Of a DNA stretch of 64,000 nucleotides, positions 11,179 to 23,089 are shown piece after piece (position 1 is the stretch's first letter; the number at the start of each line of letters is the position of its first letter). The DNA is from Aselliscus stoliczkanus (lineage: Eukaryota > Chordata > Mammalia > Chiroptera > Hipposideridae): contig CM066727.1 in NCBI GenBank assembly GCA_033961575.1, positions 119,586,434 to 119,650,433 of the forward strand. The letters are read 5' to 3'. Under the pieces are notes generated by a model that ran no database searches, was not told the DNA's origin, and was given only the letters and a program-made list of their open reading frames with translations. The position numbers and the translations under genes are program-made.

Positions 11179-11906
11179 CTGCACATGGGAGAAAAGAAAG
11201 AGCACAGCATTTCTACCTTGATTGGGTTGACCTGTTTACCAATTGTTCTGACTTGGCATACAGCAAAAACCAGCCTTCCTGAAATCATGGTTCCCTGCTG
11301 CAAGCCCCAGCAGGCATTCCTCTTGGTAGGACTCCTTGAGCTGCCCAAACCTCAGTTCTCTCTGCATGGCTTTGGGATGCATGACAGATGTTCTTTTTAG
11401 TTTAAATGAAAAGGAATTTGAATCGATGTTTTGTGCTATGCTTCAGAATTTCATGAGCTTTTTTCAGTTTTTTGAAAAAAAAAAAAAAAAAAAAAAAAAA
11501 CCTCAAAGAACCCTGAACTCAAAACTGGGAAGTCTGATCCAGGTTCTCCGGGCAAAGCTTGTTGAAATGAACCGCTGAAGGAACATAAAGCGAGAGTTTC
11601 AAAATTTAGAGAGAGCTTTAAAAATCACCTTATCAAAACCAACTTATTTTTCACATAAGGAAACTGAGTCCCTGAGGTAAAGAAGAGTAACAGCTGTCAA
11701 TGTTTGTACAGGGCCTCTCGTATCCATTATTTAGAGAAGATAAAATGACTTTCATGATGTTTCAGTGTGCATCAGAGAGAGCAGTCCTCATTCCACCCAG
11801 CTTTGGGCTCCTCTCCTGCACTTTGCTATTATATGAACAAAGCCAATAAAATAATGACTAAAACAAGAACAGGAACCCGTCACACAGTAAGCAATTGGTG
11901 AGATAC

Positions 11907-12137
11907 CTTAAGGCCGTGGAACTCATAGCCCCTGAAGTCTGTAATCTTCACAGAGGAAAGGCAGTTTTCCAGCTCAGATATGTGCTTGTGTTTGTCTTTG
12001 CCCTGCTGAAAGATGGTCAGAAACAGGATTTTCAAACATGGATACTCTAACGACACAACTTGGGCAGCCTCAGCATCTTTTGTACTTTCACTTTCTAACA
12101 CGCCTGAGAACAGACTGCTCATTTTGTCCATAAGGCA
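11907..12137 (-). CDS. PLEKHG7: PLEKHG7 coding exon, 77 codons, linker before DH domain
   Basis: The exon is bounded by the acceptor ttttcaactgttag and the donor AAG|gtatct, phase 0 at both ends. It reads CLMDKMSSLFSGVLESES, then an acidic/neutral segment, ILFLTIFQQGKDKHKH, and ends FRGYEFHGLK. In PLEKHG5-type proteins this position holds the linker that leads into the DH domain. A second acceptor-like NAGNAG (ttcagcag, around 12003-12009) lies inside and would start the exon at 12005 or 12002, also in phase 0. I prefer the longer exon because its upstream 44 codons are open, protein-like and join the 41-bp exon in frame. Confidence 0.78.
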
Positions 12138-12549
12138 CTAACAGTTGAAAAGCCATTTCCCAACCATAGCCTGACCCACAGGCCCATAGACTGTCAGATT
12201 GGGAGGACAGGCTGCTGAGGATGTCTGAACCAAACGTCTGATTTGACTAATGAAAAATAAAGAAAGAAAGAAATCCAAGGCTTGGAACAGTTATGTAATA
12301 AATCGGTGGACTCCAGGACTCACAACCACTGTGTGGGGTGATATACCACCCTTCACAGCTCTAACTTTTCCAAACACAGGATTATGGGACTTTAGAGACA
12401 GAAGGTACCTCGGATATCTTTGTTCCACCCCTCATTTAGCAGATGACTGAGTAAAACCCAGTGTTGAAGGAACTGCCCAACACAATAATTTTCTGCTAAA
12501 GAATGCCAGAATGTGCTAGAAACTCTAGTTTCCTTAGAATGGAACCACC

Positions 12550-12970
12550 CCTTTTTTTTTAATCAGTTTTATTTTTAATAATATTAGTTAAAAAAAATTC
12601 TGATTATAAAGGTAATATATGGTTATTACAGAAAATCTGAGAAACATAGAAAAACACAAAGAAAATCAAAGTTATCTGTAATCTACACCCCTAGATAACC
12701 ACTGGAAACCACTTTTTTTCTGATTGTATTTATAATTAATTTTTACTGCTGTCATATTTGTACATCCTTTTGTAACTTGCTTTTTAAACAACATATTATG
12801 ACTTTTTTTTGGACTCATTCAATATTCTGTTGCAACACCATGAATTATCCACTTAAAGAGTTCATTTTACCACCTAAACCAGGAAGAAGTTATCAAACAA
12901 CTATGTGTATATGTGTAAGGCTTTCTAAAGTCAACTTGGCTGTATTTCAAATGAAAGTTTATTACAAATA
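12550..12970 (+). mobile_element. L1M-like fragment
   Basis: ataaaggtaatatatgg, cagaaaatctgagaaacat and ctagataaccactggaaacc match old L1M 3' sequences. No ORF. Confidence 0.55.
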
Positions 12971-13889
12971 ATTTTTCAACTTGTTCTAGTGCTTCAGGGT
13001 GCATGATATTGGCACACAGCTAAGCAGTTGGGTGGAAGTTATTCAACTTTATGTTAATGAACAAGAGAAGGCGGGGCTGATTATCTGCTGTTGTGGGTAA
13101 GCGGCAGCCTGTGTGTCTGAAAAGAGACCCTATAGTAGTTTCAGAATGTGCTAAAACCTATAAGAGATTCTTTAGCTTTCACAGTAGCAAAGAAATCTTG
13201 GAGGCAGTTGGAGACTGCCGATAGTAACTGGGACATATGCTTTTTGTTGATTTCTGAAACCATAGCAACTGCATGTTATGGAAAAAAAAAAAAAAGATCA
13301 GCAACCAGTTGGGGAATAGAGAAGCTGAGACAATGAAAGCATTTGAGCTGTGGAAAAGTGGGCATCAGCCCTCTATCTTGAAGGGCACTCACTGTGGCTT
13401 TCCATGTTCTAACCAACCTCCTGACCAAAGCACTTGGTGGATATGCCAGTGAGAAGGGAGGGGACAGTTCTCTCTGAGGTCACATTAACTCCTTAGAGTA
13501 ATGGACCCATTGCTGGAAGCCTTGTTGCTTCTACTATGGAGGCACTGGCAAGAAGAGGCAATGAGAAGAATTTGAAGGGCATTTGAGAGGATACAGAGAA
13601 CGAAGAAGAGTAAAAAGATTAATTCTGGGGTCTCAAAGTTAGTAACTAAGGAGTGAGTGGAATGGAAATTTACAGTAGGCACCAGTGATGTGTCTGGGGT
13701 AAAATGGACATATGTGATAAGGGAATGTGATTATGCACATTTTAGAGTGATTGACTAAGTGATGGCATAGAATCTGAGAACAGAAAAGATCTTTGAGACC
13801 TCTGATGAGATAAAGGAGAAGTGTCCAGGTTTGGTTATGGAGCCCTGTTTGGAGGAGCTATTCAATGTCAGGGCCAAAACAGACTCAGA

Positions 13890-14065
13890 GCCAGACGACC
13901 TTGGATTGCTGGGGACAAATCCCTAGTCTGCCGCTGATAAACTGTGTGACCTCAGGTAAACTATCCAACCTCTCGGAACTTCAGTTTTCCTATTTGCACA
14001 GTGGGGATAATAATGTTACCTGCCTTGTTGGGTTGTGGTGAGAATTAATGAGTTAACATACGTAA
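13890..14065 (+). mobile_element. MIR SINE
   Basis: Nearly complete: actgtgtgacctcaggtaaa, cctctcggaacttcagttt, cacagtggggataataatg, gggttgtggtgagaattaa. Confidence 0.88.
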
Positions 14066-14229
14066 ACTATGACATACATAGATGGGAACACGTATAAACA
14101 GAAAGAGTGCCTGATACTGTGGTAAACATTGTATCTGTTTGCTTTTATTACTAATATTGTCATTGATGGTTGGGAAGAAAGGAAGCAGAGAAGAAAGGCA
14201 CATTTGGCACACTCCTTGGGGGTTCTGTC

Positions 14230-14400
14230 AGACAAAGCCCTCTGAGATTCCAATCGCAGCTGCTCCACCTACTGCTCTGTGACCTTGGCCAAATGAGTTC
14301 ACCTCCCTCAGCTTCATGTCCTTCCCTATAAAAGGTTGGTGATAGTACCAGACTTATAGGGTTGCTGTGATGAGTAAATAAATGGAACAGCTGGGATTGG
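14230..14400 (+). mobile_element. MIR SINE
   Basis: ctgctctgtgaccttggcc, cctccctcagcttcatgtc, gggttgctgtgatgagtaa. Confidence 0.8.
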
Positions 14401-15264
14401 AATCTCAGAGAGCTATGGTATTCAAAAATGATCAATATGTGCATGTCCAACAGAATCTCTGAGGTGGGTGTCAAACAACTGATGACAAACTGATCAGAGA
14501 GCCCATGTGGGCAGATTTTTAACAGAGTGAGATTCCCGAACTACCTATAAGGCCCTGTTTACTGTCACTGGTTGCTGTTTGTGGGTGTTTCAGTTGGTAT
14601 TGTTGGGAGAACACACAATCAGTCCTTCCTCTTTCTCCAGAAAAAGGAGTGAGGTTATGGTCAGGAGAGCTCCTCCCGGCTACCGCAAGCATCCCTGGAG
14701 GAAAGGCTGCACCATGGCCAACCCTTGTCCCAGGCAGTAAAGAATCAGGGACCACTAATGTCGATTTATGACTCTCTAATAATTGATGGTACCAATAATA
14801 AATTTTAAAAAAACAAACCCACAAGGACTACTCCAACTGGCTTTCCCAGAAATAGAGGTGTATTTGTGGAATCTGTTTCTATAATAGCTCATTAATTTTT
14901 CAGATTCTCAATATGCACAGCACTGTCTGCAAACTGGGGCCTACACTTATGCAAGTTTACTTTATCAAGTGAATCATTTCCTAAGCAATACCAAGTTATA
15001 AATTTGGAGTTGTAAAGCATCACAGTATTAGGATTGCTTTGCCTTTTGCAGAGCTCATTAACCACTAGCAATTAGAATTGTTTTGCTGCACAAAATGGTC
15101 TCATTTGGCATGTTCTGTAGCCACTACTACGAATGTGATGATATAATTTAAACTTCACGTGCCATCTGCCATCATGCAAAGATGAAATGGCTCTTCAGCC
15201 GTTTCTTGCTTTCTTAACTACAGGAGGCTTAATTAAAACAAAAATGACAAGACACAACACTCAC

Positions 15265-15305
15265 CACTCCTCTCTTGGAGAAAGGCCATCTTGACTTTTT
15301 GGATT
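15265..15305 (-). CDS. PLEKHG7: PLEKHG7 coding exon, 41 bp
   Basis: The acceptor is ttaatttcacccaccag and the donor is a near-consensus GTG|gtgagt. Entered in phase 1 from the 67-bp exon, it reads E-SKKSRWPFSKRGV and leaves in phase 0 into CLMDKMSSLF of the next exon. The basic SKKSRWPFSKRG segment just ahead of the acidic stretch is comparable in position to the basic region N-terminal to the DH domain in PLEKHG5-type proteins; that comparison is from family knowledge. Alone, the exon reads open in other frames too, so the call depends on the chain. Confidence 0.66.
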
Positions 15306-16758
15306 CTGGTGGGTGAAATTAAAGAAAATATATTAGGACTATCAGTAGCTAGTGGTAGATTATTACAGTGTTTTAGAAAACCTGCTTTTTCAAATGAGCC
15401 AAACAGAATTCATCCTGCTTTAATTCTTCTTCTTTTGGGAATGCCCAGAATGAATATTTATATTTATGCAAATGATTGAATGTTGCAAGCTAACGGCCTG
15501 TTCCATTGCTCTCTGAAGGTGATACTGTCTGTTCTGTTTATTTACCGGAGTATTGTTTGGCTTCCTTTTCCCCATCACTCAGGGAAAAATCTATAAAATG
15601 CAAGAAAGATGCTGAATAATTTAAGACAGAGAGTCATAGGACTTTGAGGCTGGAAGGACTTGGGTTTTATACTGTTCTATCAGAACCCATCCCAGCGTAT
15701 GCAACTTCAATAGCCTGACCAAACTTGAATTTGGAGACTGTTTCAACCCAATAACACCCAGGTGTGGTTAAACCCAGACTCTTGAAATAGGGGAACATCA
15801 ACACGTCACCAGTCTTTATGTTGGGGTTTATTGTCTCTATTAGCCACCATCCAAGCAGTCCACAGGAGTGGCTTTGAGTTAAGAAGGAGGTCGTTATTCA
15901 ATAACACATTATTTTGATGATCAGAAAGTAAAGGATGAGATTCTGGACTCTTGGTTTTTATGTCATTTATATCAATTTGTAGTATTACCCAGAAAAAGCT
16001 GGGAATCATCTCTTAGGTTTAGGTGAGATGTTCCAATGACTAGATATACAAAATAGATGTCTCACAGGTCTAGCCCTCTTTCTGTTAAATTCATCAGGAG
16101 ACTGCATAATATTTCAGGCAGATGGAAGCAATTACCCAAGCAGCATTTACTACACAGGATATGTTTGAGGGACTTTTTCTACTGGAACCATGGAAAACAC
16201 CTGTCCAACTGGTTATCTTGCTCTGATTACCTTATTGGTCTTTTAAAAGGGGAGATTAGGTGGCATCTCCTTTAGAGACAAACCAGCTTGACTACTCTTA
16301 GCCCTCAAATGCCTGATGGTAAATTATTACGTCCAATTTGAACTGCAATAATTGGGGGTCTCTGGTCTTAACAAATTTCTCTCCTCTGCTTTTCTAACTT
16401 TGGGGATAATGTTTGGGTCTTAGAAATGCTTCACAAATATTCAGAAGATTTAAATGAGTCTTTATTGAGTCCACCATCTTTTATTATCTGTATTAAATGC
16501 TAAGTTTTGTTGAGTCAGAATCTCTATTTCAACAACACGTCTAGTGACTCATGCATATCAAAGCTTCAGCAGCACTGCATCACACCATGATTTGGGGACA
16601 TGAGAGCTCTCTTCTAAATTTCTTGAGAAGAGGATATGGAGGGATATGGTGGAGAATGTTGCATAAATTTTACTACATGGCATCTACTGTGATGCTAGGC
16701 ACATAATAAAGAACTAGTTGATTAGGAGCATCATGTAGCAGTTACGATCTGTTCCTTA

Positions 16759-16951
16759 GCATGGTGGCTCTCAAACATTAGTTGGTATCAGAATTACCCA
16801 GGAGGCTTGTGAAAAGAAACAGATTATTGAACCTCACCCCCAGAGCTTCTCATTCAGCAGGTCTGGAGTGGGACCCCAGAACCTGTATTTTGGACAATTT
16901 CCCAAGTAATGCCGAAGTGGCCAGTTTGGGACCAGCATTTGGGAAACAATG
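16759..16951 (+). mobile_element. MER5A-type hAT element, diverged
   Basis: Reads gcatggtggctctcaaac to gggaaacaatg, with 'cccccagagcttctcattca' and 'gcaggtctggagtggg' inside; it lies in the intron between the 67- and 41-bp PLEKHG7 exons. Confidence 0.85.
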
Positions 16952-17039
16952 TTTTAGTTGTTAACCAGTTTAGAGCTTTTGCAAAGCATCGTGGAACATG
17001 TACTAACCTCTGTTAAGGTTAGGTTTTGTTTAGAACTAG

Positions 17040-17410
17040 CTCTAATTTTTAGGGGCCTGTCACTGAGCAGATCACTTAACCCCTCTTGGTTTGCTCATTT
17101 GGATGATTGTATCACATGACACAGTAGATCTTCGTTTAGGTTGCTGTGTCATCTAAGACAGTAGATGTGAAAGTTCTATACAGTGTGAAAAACTATACAA
17201 ATATTAGCTATGATTTATTTACTGGTACCTTCTGCATTCCACAAGCAGAAAACTACAGCTCTCCATATAAAGGGTGGTTGATGCAGGCTAGTGGAGAGCA
17301 CACAGGACCAGCAGTCAGGGGCCTAGATTTAATTCCCTTGACACCATAGCTGATCACTTCTCCTTTCTGGGTCTCACTTTGCACATATGTGAATGAGAGG
17401 AGCTGGGTGG
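17040..17410 (+). mobile_element. MIR-like pieces
   Basis: Two decayed MIR core matches: cactgagcagatcacttaac and gctgatcacttctcctttc with cacttgcacatatg-like continuation. Low certainty on limits. Confidence 0.45.
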
Positions 17411-17710
17411 TTTTCCCACTGTGTTGCCAGGTGCACTAGGCAAGCCTTGGAGGTGATGCTCTGGAGTTCACCACATTTTCAAGCATTGCAACTCTACATG
17501 GATCTGCTGGCTTTCCAAATAAGAATTCTTTTGTAAAAAGGGCTCTACTAAGAACAAAACAAGTTCAAAAACTACGAAGATGGACAATCTTTAAATCCTT
17601 AGCTCTCAAAGGCAGTCCTCAGAATCATGGGGTATGTACCCTGGACACTACAATTGTTCTTTTTTTTTCCACAACTGAGGCAAAATGCAGAAAAATTACC
17701 CCAAGAGTAC

Positions 17711-17777
17711 CTCTCTCTAATCCACTGTAACAGCATTCTGTTGTCACCGGGACCTCTGTCCCCCACATGGTACCATC
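17711..17777 (-). CDS. PLEKHG7: PLEKHG7 coding exon, 67 bp
   Basis: The acceptor is a pyrimidine tract ending ccaaccag and the donor is GAG|gtactc. It starts in phase 0 and ends in phase 1, reading DGTMWGTEVPVTTECC then YSGLER and one base of the next codon. The following 41-bp exon supplies the other two bases, and 67 + 41 = 108, so together they preserve the frame. The ORF also runs upstream of the acceptor with a hydrophobic, signal-peptide-like stretch. I read that as intron, because the splice-site pair and the phase fit are better explained by an exon. Confidence 0.68.
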
Positions 17778-18271
17778 CTGGTTGGAAGAGACCAGTGTGA
17801 GGCTGAGGGCCAGGAGCAGGATGGGAGTGTGGCATGACAAAAATGACAGGGAAGTTGCCTACCAGCCATTGAGAGCAGTTAGCTTCAAGATGGCGACCAC
17901 CACCGGATACCTGTTCCAGGTCCTAGCTTTAGGGCAAACTATTAGACAAGAGTGCCTTTTGAGGGAAGGCCTATACTTGATCCATCTCAGTAAGTGGAAT
18001 GGCCAGTACCAGAGTGGTATTCAGCTGGCTCCAGAAATTCATGGCTGATGCCTGTCGTATTTGATGAGGCATCTGTTTTAACTTGTCAGTACAACATGTT
18101 GTACCAGTCATTAAGTATTTTGAAAATCCTCCCTGCCTGTTACAACATCCTTCCCATAGCAAGCATGTAATATAAGTATGCTGAATGAACGGGACCTGAA
18201 TTGAGCAGCAGCAGTGGGTGGCACAGGTAATCGGCAGCTCCAGCTGACACCAGAAGGTCCCCGGGGAATAC

Positions 18272-18323
18272 CTCAAGTCCAGGCAAGTTGAGCACCACAG
18301 AACTCCGTCTGTGCTCGTAGAGC
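18272..18323 (-). CDS. PLEKHG7: PLEKHG7 coding exon, 52 bp
   Basis: The acceptor is strong (tctcctgtctcttgggcacag) and the donor is GAG|gtattc. Read with two bases from the microexon, it codes R-LYEHRRSSVVLNLPGLE and ends in phase 0. The same frame stays open past the donor for roughly 35 more codons and still looks protein-like, so a longer exon is possible. However, the only GT that would extend it well (TCAG|gtcccg) is a poor donor and leaves the wrong phase for the next exon. No known domain; a basic-Ser segment of this kind is often phosphorylated, which is inference only. Confidence 0.62.
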
Positions 18324-19399
18324 CTGTGCCCAAGAGACAGGAGAGAAAGCTTAGAGCTGGCATGTAGGCAGACTCATCATTCAGACCACCTCTGGGCATT
18401 TGAAGGTGGCTTCTAGAAGCCTGATTAATGACAGTTTTTTTTTAAGGAAGGATTTGGAGGCCATCTCAGGCTGCAGGCACAGGAGGGCTATGAGGGTACC
18501 TTCCCCACATGTCACTTGACACCTTTTCAAGGTTTATTGATCATTCTGACTAATCCAAAGCAGAACACGTCCCTTGAAAATGTCAACACAAACATACAGG
18601 ACATGCCCTGACACAGAAGGATACCGGGAGAAAGCCCTCACACACACACGAGTCTGCAAATTATGCACACAGTCTTGGAGAGGGCAGGATGTGTGGGTAT
18701 TCGTATGCCACCAGCACCCCTAGAGATCCAAGTCTGGTTGTTTAGAGTTGGTACTTTCATTTTTCCCAGAGACTAAGGAGAGCTCTTGTTGGAAGAGCTT
18801 AGCAAAAAGGCCTGTCTATGTCTTCTTTTCTCTACCCCATTTCATAAAACTTCCTGTCTGTTGGATATTCACAAAGTAAATGGTTTACATATCAGATACA
18901 TGGGAGTGGAGGGCAGCTCCAAAGTGACAAGGCGCATTCTCAGTGATATCGAAGCAGCAACTTGATGCCTGATAGCATCAAGTTGTAGGGATTTTCATAG
19001 CTTCTCCATCAGAGCTGTTCAGATATTACTTTGATCTATTCAGAGGGATGAGAATTTCCTTCTACTGTAATCTCTAAATTCTCTTTTTATCCACAAATAG
19101 CTTAATATTTAAGTTCCTTCATATCCAGAGGAGTTTTATCTCAATTTACCGACCAAAGGGTAGCTATGGAATTGCCTTGAAAGTTGGGAGTCTGGGTCTG
19201 TTAGATGTTGGGTATTGTGATTTGGTCCATTGCCGTGCAGCTACCCTGCAACCCCCAGAGAGGCCTGGAGCCTTAGTCTCACTAGCCCAGTCCTTTGCTG
19301 CTTCTGTTTCCCACCTGCATGCTGCTTAAGCCCCTCACGCCTTGTAGCCGAGTTCCATGCTTTGACCTTCTATACAAGTGACGGCCTTCCTACCTGTAC

Positions 19400-20040
19400 T
19401 TTCACCTGTTGCCTCATAATTGTACATTCCTGGATCTCATCTCTCTTTCTTGTCAATATGTCTAATGTTGGCATCCTGCTCATGCCCTCTCAGGCCTGTC
19501 ATGCTATTGAGCAAAGCTGGGTGTGCATTACAAAACCTTGTGAAATTTATTATAATACCATTTCTAAGTCCCTCCCTTGATTCTGACCCAGTGGGCCTGA
19601 CCCAGTGGGCCTCTGCCTCTGCAGTTTTACCCAGCTCCCTAGATGCTCACCAGAGTTGGAGAAAAACTAATTTTGATGCAAGGCAAGTACCTTGATATAG
19701 GCTTTTCCTATCTTTAGATTTTAATGGTTATTTTACATTTTCAGCCTTTTTCTAAAAGCATGTCCAGATCATTTTATTTATGAATAGTAGGACAAGTTGT
19801 TTAGGAATTTCTGTTAATGAATACCTCATTTTTAGAAAATGTAATGAATGTCCCATGAGCTCCTACAAAATATATGAAGTAGGACTGCCACAGGCTCTGC
19901 AGGTAGTTGCTGTAGGCATAAAAGAAAGTTAATTTTCAGCCATAAAAGATGGCTTTCTCCAAGAAGTCAGCCCTGATGCTCAAAGGAGTAACTTCTCATA
20001 TTTGTGCACTGCTCTGCACCCTCACTAGATCAGGCCCTAA
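19400..20040 (+). mobile_element. Possible L2 fragments
   Basis: gatggctttctccaagaagt and cagccctgatgctcaaagg resemble the 'frequent L2 3' end' text; the upstream part is weaker. Boundaries uncertain. Confidence 0.4.
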
Positions 20041-21409
20041 GCATCTGCCATCTGGCTCACACAGGACTGAAGCTGGGACTTTGGCTTTCTTGCCTTGGTG
20101 TTCAAAACCCAAGATGCTCAATCTGGAAAGGCGGGTATGTCCCTGGAAGAGTATAAGAGAACCTCTATGGACACGACATTTTTATGTTCATCAGAAGAGA
20201 GCACGAGTTAATAAAAATATCAAGAATCAGAGTTGGAGCTGCATGGAGACCAAAGAAAACAGGAAAGAAACTCTGCACATAGTAACAAGAGAAGAGGCAT
20301 GGATTGGTGTAGGAAATGGGCCCCTGCCTCATCATCTGTGGCAGTGGACTCGATTGTTGGGCACCCACTCTGAAAAGGACCCCATGTCTGTGTCAGTGAG
20401 GGTTGCTCTGACTGCTGGATTAATAATACGAATGCAAAAAGTTGCAATGAATTCAGAATGACTTGAATTTAGGCCTCATGGTGGGAGGGATGTTGGTGAT
20501 TCCAAATTGGTATCTGATTTTTGCCATCCCAAATATTAGAATTGCTTCTTATAAAAAACGGCATGCGTGCACAGTCATCATGTCCAGTTCTGAACTGAAT
20601 ATCTACTGGAAGCAATAACTTCATAATTTTTATGTACCTCTTCCAAAAGAAAGTGTGTGTGCATGTGGTAGTAGCATTCTGTGTGATCAGGGTGGGTAAG
20701 AGAACTTTTTGATACCTAACTTCCTCAGAGGAAGATTAAAGTAGGAAGTTAATGAATAATAACTACAAAATGTCTGGGGTGTGGCTGGCAAGTACTGTGT
20801 AAATACGGCATAACTTCATTTTATCTCTTTTTTGTCTGGGAAAGCACAACTAAACAGACATCCTTGAAAGGTACTTTGTTTGTTTGTTTGATATTCAGCT
20901 ATTCTGGTTCTTTGCTTCAGGAGAAAACTGGACCCCATGGTTATATAACTGGCCGCCTGACACAGGCTTCACAGCCCTCGGGCTCGGGCTTGATAGCTGC
21001 CTTCCATCAGCACCCCCCACACACACACTCAGAAACCCCGACACAGCCACACTCTCACTAACCCTGAGTTGCGTTGCCCCAGGCTGGTCAGATCTGAAGG
21101 CACTAGTCCCATGGTGGCTGGAATAATCTTGTCTCCCTTCTGGTACCAGAACGTGTCCTTATTCTGTCCTCTGCTGAAGAACCCAAGGTCCATGCTGTGG
21201 GCTGGGACAGCAACAATTTAGAGAATCCAGAGAATTCACCTCCCACTGCTGAGACATGTAACAATGAGCCTGCTCACCCTTGTCAGTGCCAGAAAAGTTT
21301 CTGGATGTTCGAAACGTGTCCCCAGTGGACCTCAGATGCGTACGCTTTGAATAGTTTGGTCTTGGTGAATATTACTCTGATTTAAAACCAGCTGGTACTT
21401 ACCAAGCCC

Positions 21410-21600
21410 CCACTTTTAGTAGACACCCTGTTAAGTGCTTTACATGCATTAAAATGATTTTCACAAGCACCCTAAGATGTGGAAATTACTGTCCTTATTA
21501 TAGAGTGGAAGAAGCTGAGGCTTAATGAAATAGCTAAGGAATCACCTAAGGTTACATTGCTAATGAAAGGCAGAGGCAGAATCCAAAATTCAACTAGAAT
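21410..21600 (-). mobile_element. MIR SINE, antisense
   Basis: gttaagtgctttacatgcat, aagaagctgaggcttaatg, ggttacattgctaatgaaag, gcagaggcagaatccaaaat. Confidence 0.85.
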
Positions 21601-21726
21601 ACACAAGTCTGACTCCAAAAAGACTTATACATAGGAAGAAGAGAAAAGAGATTACAAACCATTTTAAAGCACAAAGTATTTTTAAAACTTGATATAGTTA
21701 TGGTTACTACTTTAGGTTAAAGAGGG

Positions 21727-22147
21727 GGTATAGTGGATTAGATAGAGGACCCCAAAAGATATGACCACATCTTAACCCCTGCAATCTGTGAATGTGATTT
21801 TATTTGTAAAAAGGGTCTTTGCAGATGGGATTAAATGAAAGATCTCGAGACATTATTCTGGGTTATCTGGATGGACTCTAAATCCAATGATGAGTGTATT
21901 ATGAGACACCTGGAGAAAGGACAGAGAGAAGACAGAAAGCCATGTGAAGATGGAGGCAGAGATGGTAGGGATGCAGGCAGCCACGACTGGATGAAGAAGC
22001 AAGGGAGGTCCTTCCCTAGTACCTCCAGAGGGAGAGTAGCTTTTGGGTTGATTGGCCTTTGGCTTCTAGAACAATAAGAGCACACATTTCTGTTGCTTTA
22101 AGCCACCCAGTTGGTGGTAATTTATAGAGTCCCAGGAAACTAATACA
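21727..22147 (+). mobile_element. MLT1-type (MaLR) solo LTR
   Basis: Phrases gtctttgcagatgggatta, gttatctggatggactc, gccatgtgaagatggagg, tgctttaagccacccag and the end actaatacaa identify an old MaLR-like LTR. Confidence 0.8.
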
Positions 22148-22469
22148 AGGCAACAAGTACTCAATTTATGACCCCCGATTCCCACCTCTCACCTTCATTA
22201 TGTGTGACCTTAACATGTCGCATTCCTGGGCTTCAGTTTCTTTATGTGGATAACAACTGGGAGTGAGAACCTTTCCATCCCTTACAATCTACGGATCAAG
22301 GATTTAACAGCAGTGCTTTCCTTTTCCCCTTCAGTGGTGGGTGGGTGGTGGAGGCAGGCATTATATGGGGCCCTTTATCTCAGCAGAAATGTTTGAAGAC
22401 AAATAATTAAAGCTCTTCTTTTAGAAATATGACAACTATATCATTTGCATTTTTAAAAAGATTCCTCCT

Positions 22470-22859
22470 GGGGGCCGGCCAAGTGGTGCGTTGGTTAAGA
22501 GCTGGCTTGGGATGCCAGAGACCCTGGTTCAGGTCCCACATATGAGGGCCAGTGACACTGCCCTCTACAGCTAAGATGGTGAACAACAGCTCCACCTGGA
22601 GCTGGGCTGCTGTGAGTCCCCGGGACAGCATAGCTGCGGGCCCTGCTGCACTGGGCTGCCATAGGGTACAGTGAGTGGCCGGCAGCTGGTGTGAGCGGCT
22701 TTCCAGAGGCTGGCGACTGATCTGCCTCACCCGAGAAGAGCGCAATGATGATACCAACACAGGCCAGTGAAGTAACGTCTTCCACAACTAGACTGAAGAA
22801 CAAAAGGACAGCAATTTGTCTGTTCCCCTTCACCGGTTTCCCAATAAAATCTTTAAAAA
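22470..22859 (+). mobile_element. Long composite SINE (two internal units)
   Basis: The head is the same tRNA-like sequence as in the short SINEs (gggccggccaagtggtgcg..., gttcaggtcccacatatgag, gggccagtgacactgccctc). It continues into a linker (tacagctaagatggtgaaca...), a GC-rich part with two units of the form gtgagyggcyggcagccrgt, a region with gagcgcaatgatgatacc, and a tail ctgttccccttcaccgg ... aataaaatcttt plus A-run. Duplications aaaaagattcctcct (22455-22469) and aaaaagattccttct (22860-22874). Confidence 0.92.
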
Positions 22860-23089
22860 AAAAAGATTCCTTCTGTACAATGGGCTGAAACCAGGCACCT
22901 TTAATTCCCAGGTGCAAATTTTAAAGGAAAATAATAAAAAATACTAGCGAATATGGGGGATAGCAACTGTCCTATAATGATAAGAGTATTTTAACAGAAT
23001 AAAAATCTTCTTGAAGGTACTACAATTTAGATGAGGCACTGTCTGATTCTTTCCCCTGTTATGAATGTTGCCCAATGTTTTTTATTTTT

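Larger units (their letters stand above)
12138..15264. other. PLEKHG7 intron with L1M and two MIRs
   Basis: The intron holds an L1M-like fragment (about 12550-12970), two MIRs (about 13890-14065 and 14230-14400) and unassigned sequence. The minus ORF at 14519-14824 has a Ser/Gly-rich reading, but its only donor-like GT leaves the wrong phase, so it is not included as an exon. Confidence 0.55.

Noticed and set aside
12002..12009. NAGNAG acceptor as the true start of the 77-codon exon
   Set aside because: The upstream acceptor at 12138 gives a longer open exon that also joins the 41-bp exon in frame; kept only as an alternative.
17625..17840. Minus ORF with a signal-peptide-like start (MSCHTPILLLALSLTLV)
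   Set aside because: The hydrophobic part is upstream of a good acceptor and is better read as pyrimidine-rich intron before the 67-bp PLEKHG7 exon.
17971..18399. 142-residue minus ORF
   Set aside because: It is a different frame from the one that joins the PLEKHG7 exons; it crosses the exon at 18272-18323 out of frame.
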